Below are positions 43,207 through 52,470 of a DNA stretch of 64,000 bases, piece after piece. A model generated the notes under the pieces. It was not told the origin of the DNA. It made no database searches and saw nothing but the letters and a program-made list of their open reading frames with translations. Position 1 is the stretch's first letter. Every line of letters starts with the position of its first letter. Origin of the DNA: Bacteroidia bacterium. GTDB taxonomy: Bacteria; Bacteroidota; Bacteroidia; B-17B0; Aurantibacillaceae. The stretch is taken from assembly GCA_018000995.1 (NCBI GenBank), contig JAGNIU010000008.1:56775-120774 (forward strand). The letters run 5' to 3'. A program made the position numbers and the translations under genes.

Positions 43207-43210
43207 CGCA

Positions 43211-43783
43211 ATGATTTCTATTAAAAATACTTTAGTCAGCGAAGACCTTCTCGAAAAAAAATTCGTGTGCGACCTCAACGCCTGTAAAGGTGAATGTTGT
43301 GTGGCCGGAGATAGCGGTGCGCCTTTAGATGAAGACGAATTAAAAACTTTAGAAAGTGTTGTTGAAAAAGTAAAACCTTACATGACTAAAAAAGGCATTA
43401 AGGCAGTTGAGAAAAACGGTCCGTGGGTAAAAGACAGCGACGGCGATTTCACCACTACTTTAGTTAGTGAAGGTGCTGAATGTGCTTTTGTTTTTTTTGA
43501 TGAGAAAAAAATTGCGAAGTGTGCCATTGAACAAGCTTACAACGAAGGCAAAGTAAAATGGAAAAAACCAATCTCTTGTTATTTATATCCGGTGCGCATC
43601 ACTAAACATAAAAGTTACGATGCGGTTAATTATCACAAATGGGACATTTGCAAACCCGCTTGCGAGTGTGGTGCTAAATTAAATGTTCCTGTTTTTCAAT
43701 TCCTGAAAGATCCATTAATTACCAAGTACGGTAAAGAATGGTTTAATGAATTACTGAAAGCCTATAAGCTTAGTAAGATTTAG
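43211..43783 (+). CDS. DUF3109 family cysteine-rich protein
   Basis: The 190-residue protein is of the DUF3109 (YkgJ-like zinc/iron-chelating) type. It has cysteine groups at CDLNACKGECCVAGD (about 19-33), AECAFVF, KIAKCAIEQAYNEGK, KPISCYLYPVRIT and DICKPACECG, spaced as in proteins thought to bind a Zn or Fe-S centre. It is cytosolic. The gene is divergent from the YiiX-like gene and convergent with the DUF4349 gene across hairpin repeats. Confidence 0.88.
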   Translation: MISIKNTLVSEDLLEKKFVCDLNACKGECCVAGDSGAPLDEDELKTLESVVEKVKPYMTKKGIKAVEKNGPWVKDSDGDFTTTLVSEGAECAFVFFDEKKIAKCAIEQAYNEGKVKWKKPISCYLYPVRITKHKSYDAVNYHKWDICKPACECGAKLNVPVFQFLKDPLITKYGKEWFNELLKAYKLSKI

Positions 43784-43797
43784 ATTTATTTTTTAAT

Positions 43798-43857
43798 GTG
43801 GTTTCGACAAGCTCAACCACCAGAGATATATACGGTGACTGAGCTTGTCGAAGTCAC
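43798..43857. repeat. Paired hairpin repeat with TCGACAAGCTC loop, second locus
   Basis: At 43798-43820 arms GTGGTT/AACCAC enclose TCGACAAGCTC; at 43835-43857 arms GTGACT/AGTCAC enclose its inverse GAGCTTGTCGA. As at 4118-4187, the pair lies between convergent genes. Stems differ among copies while the loop is constant. Confidence 0.8.
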
Positions 43858-44748
43858 TTATGATTGTTTCTTCTTGCGATTTCTTCTCACCAACCAAACA
43901 ATAAACCACCAAACCAATCCGCTAATTAACCAAAGCGGCCATAACTGAACCATAATAATTAAGAACCATAAAAATCCGGTGGAGCCATCTTTTAAAGCAT
44001 TGCCCATTTTACCACCGAAATTAAAACCTGATGAAGCTTTGTGTTCGTAGTAATTTATTTTCAAAGTACTGTATCCAACCTGATTGCTTAAATATTTTAA
44101 ACGTCCTTCAGCCGATTCAATTTCTTCGCGGATGATTTCCATTTCTTTTTGAATTTTTAAAATATCATCCATGCTGGAAGCTTTAGTTAAGAGTTCGGCG
44201 TATTTTACTTCTAATTGGCGTTTCGATTTTAATCTGGCTTCAATGTCAACGAACTGTTCGGTTACATCTTCAATATCCACACGCTTATAATCTACTTTCT
44301 CAACGCCACTCAAAACCTCAGCCAAAAATTTATCGAAGTCTTTGGCCGGAACGCGAACAATTAGTTCATCCGTTGGGTTATTACTATAGTCGTACGAATT
44401 TTCTTTGGCAATATATCCGCCGGTTGCTTTTAAAGCGGTTTCAATTTTTTGTTTGGTGGCTGCCAGGCTGTTAACCTGAAATCCAACTTCACCGTTCTTA
44501 ATTAATTTTTTTGTCATAGGTGCCGGCACCTCATCTGCTCTTCCATCTTCTTCTCCCGGAGGAGCTGGTGGTGGCGGTGGTGGGGTGTTGACTTCCATTT
44601 GTTTAGCTCCACCCATCGATTTATCGGCCTCACTATTTAATGTCATATCATTAAATCCAGCTGCTTCGGCTTTATTCTTCATGTCGCCACTGCATCCCAT
44701 TATTAAAGTGGTTAGACTTATGATTAAGGTTTTGTTCAAGCTATTCAT
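43858..44748 (-). CDS. DUF4349 lipoprotein
   Basis: The 296-residue protein has a lipoprotein signal with lipobox LIMGCS near residue 19, a proline/acid-rich linker (NTPPPPPPAPPGEEDGRADE), and a DUF4349 domain: a beta strand pair (KKLIKNGEVGFQVNSL, DELIVRVPAKDFDKFLAEVL) and a long coiled coil (EARLKSKRQLEVKYAELLTK to RLKYLSNQVGYSTLKINYYE). A C-terminal membrane helix (about 262-285, LWFLIIMVQLWPLWLISGLV) and a basic tail follow. It probably bridges membrane and periplasm; its role is unknown. Confidence 0.88.
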   Translation of the reverse strand: MNSLNKTLIISLTTLIMGCSGDMKNKAEAAGFNDMTLNSEADKSMGGAKQMEVNTPPPPPPAPPGEEDGRADEVPAPMTKKLIKNGEVGFQVNSLAATKQKIETALKATGGYIAKENSYDYSNNPTDELIVRVPAKDFDKFLAEVLSGVEKVDYKRVDIEDVTEQFVDIEARLKSKRQLEVKYAELLTKASSMDDILKIQKEMEIIREEIESAEGRLKYLSNQVGYSTLKINYYEHKASSGFNFGGKMGNALKDGSTGFLWFLIIMVQLWPLWLISGLVWWFIVWLVRRNRKKKQS

Positions 44749-45107
44749 ATATGTAGTTTTTTGTGGTTTCTGTTAGTTTATACCTGTTTCTAATTTTGGT
44801 AACCTGCGCTTGATTTTTCGTTTAACTAATATTAAGATGTTTTTGGCGCAGAGTTTCCATAATGTACTTAAAAAATTATTCTACGCTTCCAAATGATTTT
44901 CGCCTTTTTTTTTAGTATTTTTTATTTTCCTTATTTGGTGCGGGTTTCCGAGTTTTTGAACATTTTGTCGACGAATTTACAATGTTAAAAAGTAAGCCAA
45001 CTTGTTAATTTGTTTGTCGGGTTATACGCTCTTAATTCGCAATATTTGCATGTACTAAAAATGAATAACGATACTATTAATATAACCCTTAGATATAACA
45101 ACGTACT
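44749..45107. promoter_or_regulatory. Divergent intergenic region upstream of nrdB
   Basis: This 359-base AT-rich stretch holds no convincing gene. Near nrdB lies AATATTTG at 45041-45048, one base off the -7 consensus, with TTTG 24 bases upstream (45013-45016). Further up are arms AACATT/AATGTT (44959-44964, 44981-44986) around a near-palindromic TTGTCGACGAA, which could be a regulatory site. I found no good pair of NrdR boxes. Confidence 0.4.
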
Positions 45108-46079
45108 ATGATTGAACCCATCCTCGCCGAAAACAAAGATCGCTTTGTTCTCTTCCCTATCAAACACAAAGACATTTGGGAAATGTATAAAAAAGCTGAA
45201 GCCAGTTTCTGGACAGCTGAAGAAATTGATTTAGCTTCTGATCAAACTGACTGGGCTAATAAATTAAATGACAATGAACGTCATTTTATTAAACACGTAT
45301 TAGCGTTTTTCGCTGCAAGTGATGGGATTGTAAACGAAAATCTTGCTATTAACTTTTTAAATGAAGTACAATCGCCGGAAGCACGTTGTTTCTATGGCTT
45401 CCAAGTTATGATGGAGAATATCCACTCAGAAACTTACTCTTTATTAATAGACACTTATATTAAAGACCCGGTTGAAAAAGACCATTTATTACACGCTGTG
45501 GATACTGTACCTTGCGTTGGTAAAAAAGCAGATTGGGCTATCAAATGGATTAACAACGGAACTTTTGCTGAACGCTTAATTGCTTTCGCAGCTGTTGAAG
45601 GTATTTTCTTCTCAGGTTCATTCTGCTCTATTTTCTGGTTAAAGAAACGTGGCTTAATGCCGGGATTAGCATTTAGTAATGAATTAATAAGCCGCGACGA
45701 AGGTTTACATTGCGACTTCGCTTGTTTATTATATACACAATACATTAAAAACCAATTGCCGAAAGAACAGGTAACAAAAATTATTACCGACGCTGTAGCA
45801 ATTGAAAAAGAATTCGTGTCAGACGCGATACCGGTTAAGTTAATTGGCATGAACTCTGATTTGATGTGTCAATATATAGAGTTTGTTGCCGACCGCCTTT
45901 TAGTGGCTTTAGGCTGTAGCAAGTTCTATAATGCTGCCAACCCTTTCGATTTCATGGAAATGATTTCGTTACAGGGTAAAACCAATTTCTTCGAAAAACG
46001 TGTTGCCGAGTACCAAAAGGCAGGCGTTATGGGCAAGGATGCGGAAAATAACGTATTTAAGCTGGACGAAGATTTTTAA
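45108..46079 (+). CDS. nrdB: Ribonucleoside-diphosphate reductase, beta subunit (class Ia)
   Basis: NrdB holds the di-metal centre and tyrosyl radical of class I ribonucleotide reductase. The 323-residue protein is close to the eukaryote-like class Ia type: [15 protein letters not shown] (about 31-45) supplies the first metal ligand, [20 protein letters not shown] (about 95-114) has Glu103 and His106 and the likely radical Tyr110, and [20 protein letters not shown] and [15 protein letters not shown] carry the second set. The end EDF is acidic, as needed to dock with NrdA. A structured 229-base spacer separates it from nrdA. Confidence 0.97.
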   Translation: MIEPILAENKDRFVLFPIKHKDIWEMYKKAEASFWTAEEIDLASDQTDWANKLNDNERHFIKHVLAFFAASDGIVNENLAINFLNEVQSPEARCFYGFQVMMENIHSETYSLLIDTYIKDPVEKDHLLHAVDTVPCVGKKADWAIKWINNGTFAERLIAFAAVEGIFFSGSFCSIFWLKKRGLMPGLAFSNELISRDEGLHCDFACLLYTQYIKNQLPKEQVTKIITDAVAIEKEFVSDAIPVKLIGMNSDLMCQYIEFVADRLLVALGCSKFYNAANPFDFMEMISLQGKTNFFEKRVAEYQKAGVMGKDAENNVFKLDEDF

Positions 46080-46092
46080 CGAAAGCTTCGTC

Positions 46093-46165
46093 GGTTAAAA
46101 TTCCCGATTAAACAACTGAACAACAATGTTTAAACTCGTGTAAAACGGGTATGGGAATTCTAGCC
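46093..46165 (+). ncRNA. Candidate three-way-junction RNA element between nrdB and nrdA
   Basis: P1: GGTTAAAATTCCC (46093-46105) pairs with GGGAATTCTAGCC (46153-46165), 12 of 13 positions including one U-G. Inside are P2, TTAAACA/TGTTTAA (46108-46114/46127-46133, 12-base loop), and P3, ACTCG/CGGGT (46134-46138/46146-46150, 7-base loop), leaving only GA, nothing, and AT as junction bases. The compact design resembles small riboswitch or protein-binding leader RNAs. It lies 143 bases before nrdA. Not a family I recognise; probably cis-regulatory. Confidence 0.55.
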
Positions 46166-46185
46166 TCAGAAAATTAAACAATAAT

Positions 46186-46220
46186 TAACCGCCTAATTGT
46201 TAATAACGATTTAGCGGGTA
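46186..46220 (+). promoter_or_regulatory. Second hairpin in the nrdA leader
   Basis: Outer stem TAACCGC/GCGGGTA (46186-46192/46214-46220, 6 of 7 pairs) and inner stem AATTGTT/AACGATT (46195-46201/46205-46211) with a 3-base loop are separated by a 2x2 internal loop. It follows the three-way junction by 20 bases. No T run follows, so it is not a terminator. Confidence 0.5.
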
Positions 46221-46308
46221 GAAAAAAATCGGCGATTAAGGTTATAACTTGTTATCTCCAAAAGTCACCAAAAAGAACTAAGTAAAAACTCAAAAAACTA
46301 AATGGCGT

Positions 46309-48729
46309 ATGTTTGTAATTAAAAGAGATGGCACAAGGGAATCAGTGAAATTCGATAAGATCACTGCCCGTATTCAAAAACTAAGCTACGGCTTAGAACC
46401 AATTCACGTTGACCCAATTCAGGTTGCTAAAAAAGTAATCGATGGCGTTTATGATGGTGTAACCACAAGTGAATTAGATAATCTTGCAGCAGAAACTGCA
46501 GCAGGTTTAACGTCACGTCATCCTGACTACGCTTCATTAGCATCCCGTATTGCTGTAAGTAACTTACATAAGAATACAATTAAATCTTTTTCGAAAACCG
46601 TTGAGGCTTTGTTTAATTATATCGACCCTAAAACAAACTTACGCGCCCAGTTAATTGCCGACGACGTTTACGAAATCGTTCAAAAAAATGCACACCTCTT
46701 AGATTCTTCTATTATATACGATCGTGATTTTGGATACGATTATTTTGGTTTTAAAACTTTAGAGCGTTCTTACTTATTAAAAATGCACGGTCAGGTTGCT
46801 GAACGTCCTCAACATATGTTAATGCGTGTATCAGTTGGTATACACAAAGAAGATATTGCAGCTGCTATTGAAACTTATAATTTAATGAGCGAGCGTTGGT
46901 TCACACACGCAACGCCAACTTTATTTAATGCAGGTACACCAAAACCACAAATGAGTTCTTGTTTCTTATTACAAGTTAAAGAAGACAGCATTGATGGTAT
47001 TTACGATACCTTAAAAAATTGTGCTAAGATTTCTCAAAGCGCAGGTGGTATTGGTATCAGCATTCATAATGTACGCGCAACAGGTTCTTACATTAAAGGA
47101 ACTAACGGTACATCAAACGGAATTATCCCAATGCTAAAAGTATACAACGAAACTGCACGTTACGTTGATCAAGGTGGTGGAAAACGTAAAGGTTCTATTG
47201 CTGTTTACTTAGAGCCATGGCATGCTGATATTTATGATTTCTTAGACATCCGTAAAAATCACGGTAAAGAAGAAATGCGCGCACGCGATTTATTTACTGC
47301 ACTTTGGATTCCGGATTTATTTATGAAGCGCGTAGAAGAAGAAGGCGTTTGGAGTTTAATGTGTCCTAACGAATGTCCGGGCTTAAGCGATTGCCACAGC
47401 GAAGAATTTGAAAGACTTTATACTAAATACGAATCAGAAGGAAAATTCCGTAAACAAATTAAAGCCCGCGAACTTTGGGCTGAGATTATCAATTCTCAAA
47501 TTGAGACCGGAAATCCTTATATGTTATTTAAAGATGCAGCTAACTCAAAATCTAACCAAAAGAATTTGGGAACTATTAAATCATCTAACTTATGTACCGA
47601 GATTATCGAATACACAAGTGCTGATGAAGTTGCAGTTTGTAATTTAGCATCTATTGCATTACCACGTTTTGTAGATGAAAAAACAGGAACGTTTGATCAC
47701 CAACGTTTATTTGAAATCACTTACATCGCTACAAAAAATTTAAATAAAATTATCGACCGTAACTATTACCCAATTCCTGAGGCGCGCAAATCAAATATGC
47801 GTCACCGCCCAATTGGTTTAGGTGTACAAGGTTTAGCAGATGCATTTATTTTAATGCGTTTCCCTTTTGAAAGTGAAGAAGCTAAAAAATTAAACGCTGA
47901 AGTATTTGAAACTATTTATTACGCAGCTTTAACAGCTAGTAAAGATTTAGCAATGGTAGACGGTGCTTACGAAACGTATCCGGGTTCTCCAATCTCTCAA
48001 GGCATTTTCCAACAAGATATGTGGAATGTAACACCAAGCTCTCGTTGGGAGTGGGATGTGTTGCGTGAAGAAATTAAAAAGCACGGTGTACGCAACTCAT
48101 TATTGTTAGCACCAATGCCAACAGCAAGTACTTCTCAAATTTTAGGTAACAACGAATGTTTTGAACCATATACTTCAAACATTTACACACGCCGTGTATT
48201 AAGCGGAGAGTTTGTAGTAGTAAACAAACATTTATTACGCGACTTAGTGAAGTTGGGGATTTGGAACGATAATTTGAAAAACGAAATTATTGCAGCAAAT
48301 GGTTCAGTGCAAAACATCGCAGCTATCCCTGCTAACATAAAAGAGATTTACAAAACTGTTTGGGAAATTAAACAACGTACTATTATTGATATGGCTGCTG
48401 ACCGCGGTGCGTACATTGACCAATCTCAATCATTAAACTTATTTATTCAGGATGCGAACTTTGCGAAAATGAGTTCAGCTCACTTCTACACTTGGAAAAA
48501 AGGATTGAAAACAGGAATGTACTACTTACGTACTAAAGCTGCAGCTGATGCTATTAAGTTTACAGTTGACCAAGGTGCATTAGATAAAACGAATGTAGTT
48601 GTGTTAGGTAACGAAGATGCTTTATTAGTAGAACGCGGCCAAGCACACGTTTTAAGCACAGAAGAACAACAATCACAATTATCTTGCTCAATAGATAACC
48701 CGGATGATTGCGAAGCTTGTGGATCTTAA
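46309..48729 (+). CDS. nrdA: Ribonucleoside-diphosphate reductase, alpha subunit (class Ia)
   Basis: NrdA is the catalytic subunit that reduces ribonucleotides to deoxyribonucleotides. The 806-residue protein starts with an ATP-cone (about 1-90, [20 protein letters not shown]), the allosteric activity site, and continues with PQMSSCFLL (first active Cys), [45 protein letters not shown] (radical and second Cys region), and [26 protein letters not shown]. The C-terminus carries the redox pair in DDCEACGS. A good terminator follows. Confidence 0.97.
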   Translation: MFVIKRDGTRESVKFDKITARIQKLSYGLEPIHVDPIQVAKKVIDGVYDGVTTSELDNLAAETAAGLTSRHPDYASLASRIAVSNLHKNTIKSFSKTVEALFNYIDPKTNLRAQLIADDVYEIVQKNAHLLDSSIIYDRDFGYDYFGFKTLERSYLLKMHGQVAERPQHMLMRVSVGIHKEDIAAAIETYNLMSERWFTHATPTLFNAGTPKPQMSSCFLLQVKEDSIDGIYDTLKNCAKISQSAGGIGISIHNVRATGSYIKGTNGTSNGIIPMLKVYNETARYVDQGGGKRKGSIAVYLEPWHADIYDFLDIRKNHGKEEMRARDLFTALWIPDLFMKRVEEEGVWSLMCPNECPGLSDCHSEEFERLYTKYESEGKFRKQIKARELWAEIINSQIETGNPYMLFKDAANSKSNQKNLGTIKSSNLCTEIIEYTSADEVAVCNLASIALPRFVDEKTGTFDHQRLFEITYIATKNLNKIIDRNYYPIPEARKSNMRHRPIGLGVQGLADAFILMRFPFESEEAKKLNAEVFETIYYAALTASKDLAMVDGAYETYPGSPISQGIFQQDMWNVTPSSRWEWDVLREEIKKHGVRNSLLLAPMPTASTSQILGNNECFEPYTSNIYTRRVLSGEFVVVNKHLLRDLVKLGIWNDNLKNEIIAANGSVQNIAAIPANIKEIYKTVWEIKQRTIIDMAADRGAYIDQSQSLNLFIQDANFAKMSSAHFYTWKKGLKTGMYYLRTKAAADAIKFTVDQGALDKTNVVVLGNEDALLVERGQAHVLSTEEQQSQLSCSIDNPDDCEACGS

Positions 48730-48734
48730 TCCGC

Positions 48735-48770
48735 TGTCATGTCGAGCGTAGTCGAGACACGAGAACGACA
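48735..48770. repeat. TGTCGAGCGTAGTCGAGACA-type repeat after nrdA
   Basis: The spacer between the nrdA stop and its terminator contains the quasi-palindromic TCGAGCGTAGTCGA within ATGTCGAGCGTAGTCGAGAC, then ACGAGAACGACA. It resembles a widely dispersed Bacteroidota intergenic word. Single copy in this window. Confidence 0.5.
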
Positions 48771-48791
48771 TAAATAAAACAAAAAAATAAC

Positions 48792-48823
48792 AAAAGGCCT
48801 CTCAGAACATGAGGGGCTTTTTT
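48792..48823 (+). terminator. Terminator of nrdA
   Basis: Stem GCCTCTCA/TGAGGGGC (one U-G pair) with a 5-base loop, A-rich before and TTTTTT after. It lies over the longest possible start of the next gene, which argues for that gene's shorter start. Confidence 0.85.
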
Positions 48824-48853
48824 ATTACGTTTCCATTTTGTATCTTAGATAGA

Positions 48854-49771
48854 GTGCGGAGAAACTTCTTAATAATAATTTGTCTGTTTTTTGTAGCGGT
48901 GACTAATGGTCAATACAAAAAAATGCCGCTTGATACTAATCATTATTGGCATGAACTTTTCTTTTATGCTGTTTGGCCAAGCCCTTATTCATCTTGCGAT
49001 TATCAATACGAGGTTATTAAAGATACACTCATCTCCTCTAAAGTTTATAAGCAAGTAGCTATTACCAATAAAGTTTGTAATCCAATTTGGACTTGTTGTT
49101 TTTACTCACCAAACATTGCGTTTTTAAGACAAGATACTTTATTAAAAATAGTCTGCGTACTCGACACGGGATACAAAGAAAGAATACTTTATAATTTTAA
49201 CAAGATGGTGAATGATACAACCATGTTGTTTGACCCGGTTGGCGGTAGCTTTAATACATATACCGTAAACACAAAAGACAGTTTATTATTAAATGACGGG
49301 CTTTATCATAAACGACTCAAACTTACAGGACCCGGATTGTTTGGAGATTTAATTGAAGGTGTTGGGGGCAGTAGAGGCTTGCTTACAAATTACAGTCAGG
49401 GAATCGGTATAGGTACCGGTCTTACTTGCGTTGGAAAAATTTACCCTATCCAAAGTACAATTTATCATTCCTCTGGAAATACATTTAGCTGCAGTGTGGT
49501 GAATGGTATAACAGAAAATTCAAATCATGCCCTGCACAATATTACTATTGCCCCTAATCCAAGCAGTGGTCTTGTAAATATTTCATCCTTTAATACCCGA
49601 GCAATTAAAACAATTACAGTAAAGGATGTTCTGTCGAAAGAAATAAAAACTGTATCTGATATTAATCTTTCGAAATATTCACTTGACATTTCTTCACTTG
49701 AAAATGGAATTTACATTATTAGTATTACCATCGACAGCGAGTTAATTCATAAAAAAATAATTAAACATTAA
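48854..49771 (+). CDS. Secreted protein with T9SS sorting domain
   Basis: The frame is open from ATG 48809, but that codon lies inside the nrdA terminator. GTG 48854 follows a TATCTTAG promoter-like word and gives a good signal peptide (VRRNFLIIICLFFVAVTNGQ), so it is preferred (305 residues). The mature part has many Cys and Tyr residues (NHYWHELFFYAVWPSPYSSC, CNPIWTCCFYSPN) and ends in a type A sorting domain (ITIAPNPSSGLVNISSF ... LENGIYIISITID ... KKIIKH). The pattern resembles other Bacteroidota T9SS proteins of unknown role. Confidence 0.75.
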   Translation: MRRNFLIIICLFFVAVTNGQYKKMPLDTNHYWHELFFYAVWPSPYSSCDYQYEVIKDTLISSKVYKQVAITNKVCNPIWTCCFYSPNIAFLRQDTLLKIVCVLDTGYKERILYNFNKMVNDTTMLFDPVGGSFNTYTVNTKDSLLLNDGLYHKRLKLTGPGLFGDLIEGVGGSRGLLTNYSQGIGIGTGLTCVGKIYPIQSTIYHSSGNTFSCSVVNGITENSNHALHNITIAPNPSSGLVNISSFNTRAIKTITVKDVLSKEIKTVSDINLSKYSLDISSLENGIYIISITIDSELIHKKIIKH

Positions 49772-49835
49772 ACACAAAAGATTTCCACCCGATTGCCGGA
49801 TGTAATCCCTCCAATAATTTCCCTATATTTATTAG

Positions 49836-51776
49836 ATGAAATTTGAACTTTTACTTCTTGTACTGTTTTCTTCAGTCCTTACTTCCTTTGGTCAATTGTC
49901 CAAAATCGATAGTTTACATTTAGAACTAAAAACAGCTAATGCTAATAAGCGAGTTGATGTGCTTGTGGAAATTGCAAAACGTAATTACATGAACGATTTA
50001 AAGGAAGCTAAGGGGTTCATTAAAGAAGCTGAAGCGCTGTCGAAAAATTATCCGCTTGGCCAAGTTAAAATATTGGTTAATAAATCCAGAATACAATTCA
50101 AAGAAACCAACGATTATAAGAAAGCCGTTGCTCCTCTTGAAGAAGCTTTAGTGATTGCTAAATCAAATAAACTAACGGCAGCGATGAAAGACCTGTATTC
50201 TAAAATATCAGGGTTAAAAAGGGATAATGCTGATTTTGATGGTGCTCAATTGACGCTGGATGAAGCTATGAGTTTGGCAATAAAACTCAACGACGAACCC
50301 TATCAAGCCAAGCTCTTTCAAGAAAAAGGCGGAGTGGCGTATTTTAAAGGTGATCTACCCAAGGCTATCCGTTATTTTACAAAAGCAACATCACTCTACG
50401 AAAAACAAAACGATCTCGACAATTTGGCCGGTATTCTAATGAATGTTGGTGTTGTTAATTTTAATATTGGTAAAAATGAAGAATCACTTAACTGGTATTA
50501 TAAAGCATTAAACGTTACAAAAAAAACCAATGACTCTTTGCGTCTGGCAAAAATTATTGAAAATATTGCAATGACAAAGTCGCGAATGGGAAACGACACC
50601 TCAGCTATAAGAGATTTTGAAAATTGCATCTCCATTTACAAGAATCTTAAAGCATATGCTAACGTAGCTAGTTGCATGGATAATTATTCGACCGCCTATT
50701 ATAATTTAGGTCAAACTGACAAGGCCCTTAAATATGTTTTAGAAGGTGTAGCCATAAAAGAAAAAGAAAATGATTTACGCGGGCTTGGCATCTCTTACAG
50801 AAATATTGGTACTATATACGCAGACATTAAACAAGTAAATAAGGCCCTTGAGTATTATCTGAAAGCTAAAGAATATGCCTTACAGGCCAAAGATGATTAT
50901 TTATACGAACAGATTATTTATGCAATGGCGATAAGATACAGGGAGATGAATCAACTTGATAAAGCCGAGGGATATCTCCAAGAAGCTATTCAGATATCAA
51001 AGCGCATTAATGATATGCCGGGTTACTCCAACTCACTTATGGAGATTGGTCATATTTTTAACACCAAACAAGATTATAAAAAAGCGGTTGATTTTTTTTT
51101 AGAAGCGCTAAAGATCAAAGAAAAGTCTGAAGAAAGTCATCACATCGCTGAGTTACTAACGGACATTGGGATTTCATATTACGAATTAAAGAACTATAAC
51201 CAAGCCCTTACCTATTTTTCCCGATCACTCGAGATGCGTAAAGCATCTCAAAACCTTCCCGGACTTTATAAAGCCTATTCAAAATTAGCTGATACCTACA
51301 ATGCATTAAAAGACTATAAGAATGCATATCACTATCAGGTATTGTTTCATGCCATTTGGGATTCGGTGTACAATTCTGATGTTTCAAAACAAATCACGGA
51401 AATGAATACCAAATTTGAATCCGTTCAAAAAGACAAAGAGATTTTAAAGCGAAAAGCCTTAGAGAAAGTTGCACAATTTAAAGCTCAAAAGGAAGAAGAG
51501 GAAAGAAAGAACGCAGAAAACAAATTCTTTTTCTCAATCATTGGAATTACGTTAATGCTCTTATTAGTTGGCGCAGTTGTTTACGGTAATATTCAACGCA
51601 AAAAAACCAACATTAAACTATCCTCACAAAAAACCGAAATTGAAATTCAAAAACATTTAGTAGAAGAAAAACAAAAAGAAATTTTAGATTCAATTAAATA
51701 CGCCAAACGAATACAGCAAGCTCACATGCCTACTGAGAAGTACATCTCCAAAAATATTGATAGGTTAAAAAACTAA
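49836..51776 (+). CDS. TPR receptor-like membrane protein lacking an output domain (paralog 2)
   Basis: The 646-residue protein has a signal peptide (MKFELLLLVLFSSVLTSFGQ), about ten TPR repeats from residue 35 to 510 (GDLPKAIRYFTKATSLYEKQ, GQTDKALKYVLEGVAIKEKE and similar), a coiled coil, one membrane helix (about 562-582) and a cytosolic tail. The tail ends EEKQKEILDSIKYAKRIQQA (about 610-629) and TEKYISKNIDRLKN, the motif shared with the other three paralogs. A catalytic domain expected after YAKRIQ is absent; the next gene is an unrelated DsbA-family protein 8 bases downstream. Confidence 0.78.
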   Translation: MKFELLLLVLFSSVLTSFGQLSKIDSLHLELKTANANKRVDVLVEIAKRNYMNDLKEAKGFIKEAEALSKNYPLGQVKILVNKSRIQFKETNDYKKAVAPLEEALVIAKSNKLTAAMKDLYSKISGLKRDNADFDGAQLTLDEAMSLAIKLNDEPYQAKLFQEKGGVAYFKGDLPKAIRYFTKATSLYEKQNDLDNLAGILMNVGVVNFNIGKNEESLNWYYKALNVTKKTNDSLRLAKIIENIAMTKSRMGNDTSAIRDFENCISIYKNLKAYANVASCMDNYSTAYYNLGQTDKALKYVLEGVAIKEKENDLRGLGISYRNIGTIYADIKQVNKALEYYLKAKEYALQAKDDYLYEQIIYAMAIRYREMNQLDKAEGYLQEAIQISKRINDMPGYSNSLMEIGHIFNTKQDYKKAVDFFLEALKIKEKSEESHHIAELLTDIGISYYELKNYNQALTYFSRSLEMRKASQNLPGLYKAYSKLADTYNALKDYKNAYHYQVLFHAIWDSVYNSDVSKQITEMNTKFESVQKDKEILKRKALEKVAQFKAQKEEEERKNAENKFFFSIIGITLMLLLVGAVVYGNIQRKKTNIKLSSQKTEIEIQKHLVEEKQKEILDSIKYAKRIQQAHMPTEKYISKNIDRLKN

Positions 51777-51784
51777 ATGTACTA

Positions 51785-52450
51785 ATGAACAACACACCAA
51801 AAATGAAAGTAGAAATCTGGTCGGATATTATGTGTCCGTTTTGTTATATAGGCAAGCGCCATTTTGAAGAAGCGATGAAACAATTTCCGGAGGCGGATAA
51901 TATTGAAGTAGAATGGCACAGTTTTCAATTAGACCCAAGTTTACCAAAGCCTGCCAGTAATTTAAGTACATACGAGTATTTAGCGCAACGCAAAGGCATG
52001 AGTGTTGAACAATCAAAAGCTATGCATCAAAACGTTGTACAAATGGCAACAGCAGCAGGATTGAATTATGATTTTGATAAAGCTGTAGTCGCCAATTCAT
52101 TTGATGCGCATCGTTTAATTCAATTCGCCAAGACAAAAAACCTTGGAGATGAAATAGAAGAACGTTTGTTCAAAGCCTATTTTACAGAGGGAAAAAACAT
52201 GTGTGATACCACTACTCTATTAGAATTAGCAAAAGATATTGGATTGAATGAAACGGAGACAAAAGAAGTACTCAACACCAATGCATTTTCTGAAGAAGTA
52301 AAAAAAGATATTGAAGAAGCTTCTCAAATTGGTGTAACAGGTGTTCCGTTTTTTGTTTTCAATCGCAAATATGCAGTTTCAGGCGCGCAACCAAGTGAAG
52401 CATTTGTAAATGTGTTGCAGAAATCTTTTTCGGAGTATAAAGGGAAGTAG
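51785..52450 (+). CDS. DsbA-family oxidoreductase, FrnE type
   Basis: The 221-residue protein has a thioredoxin fold with CPFC (Cys17, Cys20) in IWSDIMCPFCYIGKRHFEEA and the long helical insertion typical of FrnE/2-hydroxychromene isomerase-like DsbA proteins; the cis-proline region is GVTGVPFFVFNRKYAVSGAQ. No signal peptide is seen, so it acts in the cytosol. An internal ATG at 51803 is an alternative start. It follows the TPR gene by 8 bases. Confidence 0.9.
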   Translation: MNNTPKMKVEIWSDIMCPFCYIGKRHFEEAMKQFPEADNIEVEWHSFQLDPSLPKPASNLSTYEYLAQRKGMSVEQSKAMHQNVVQMATAAGLNYDFDKAVVANSFDAHRLIQFAKTKNLGDEIEERLFKAYFTEGKNMCDTTTLLELAKDIGLNETETKEVLNTNAFSEEVKKDIEEASQIGVTGVPFFVFNRKYAVSGAQPSEAFVNVLQKSFSEYKGK

Positions 52451-52470
52451 TTTGGTGGTAGGGCGTTGGG

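Noticed and set aside
44749..45107. NrdR boxes or a B12 riboswitch before the ribonucleotide reductase genes
   Set aside because: No pair of NrdR-type boxes at the proper spacing and no B12-box sequence could be found; the genes encode a class Ia (oxygen, non-B12) enzyme.
46302..46322. Six-codon ATG frame overlapping the nrdA start as a leader peptide
   Set aside because: Too short and without regulatory codons; likely chance.
48809..48853. ATG start of the T9SS gene at 48809
   Set aside because: It lies within the nrdA terminator stem and would put extra residues before the signal peptide.
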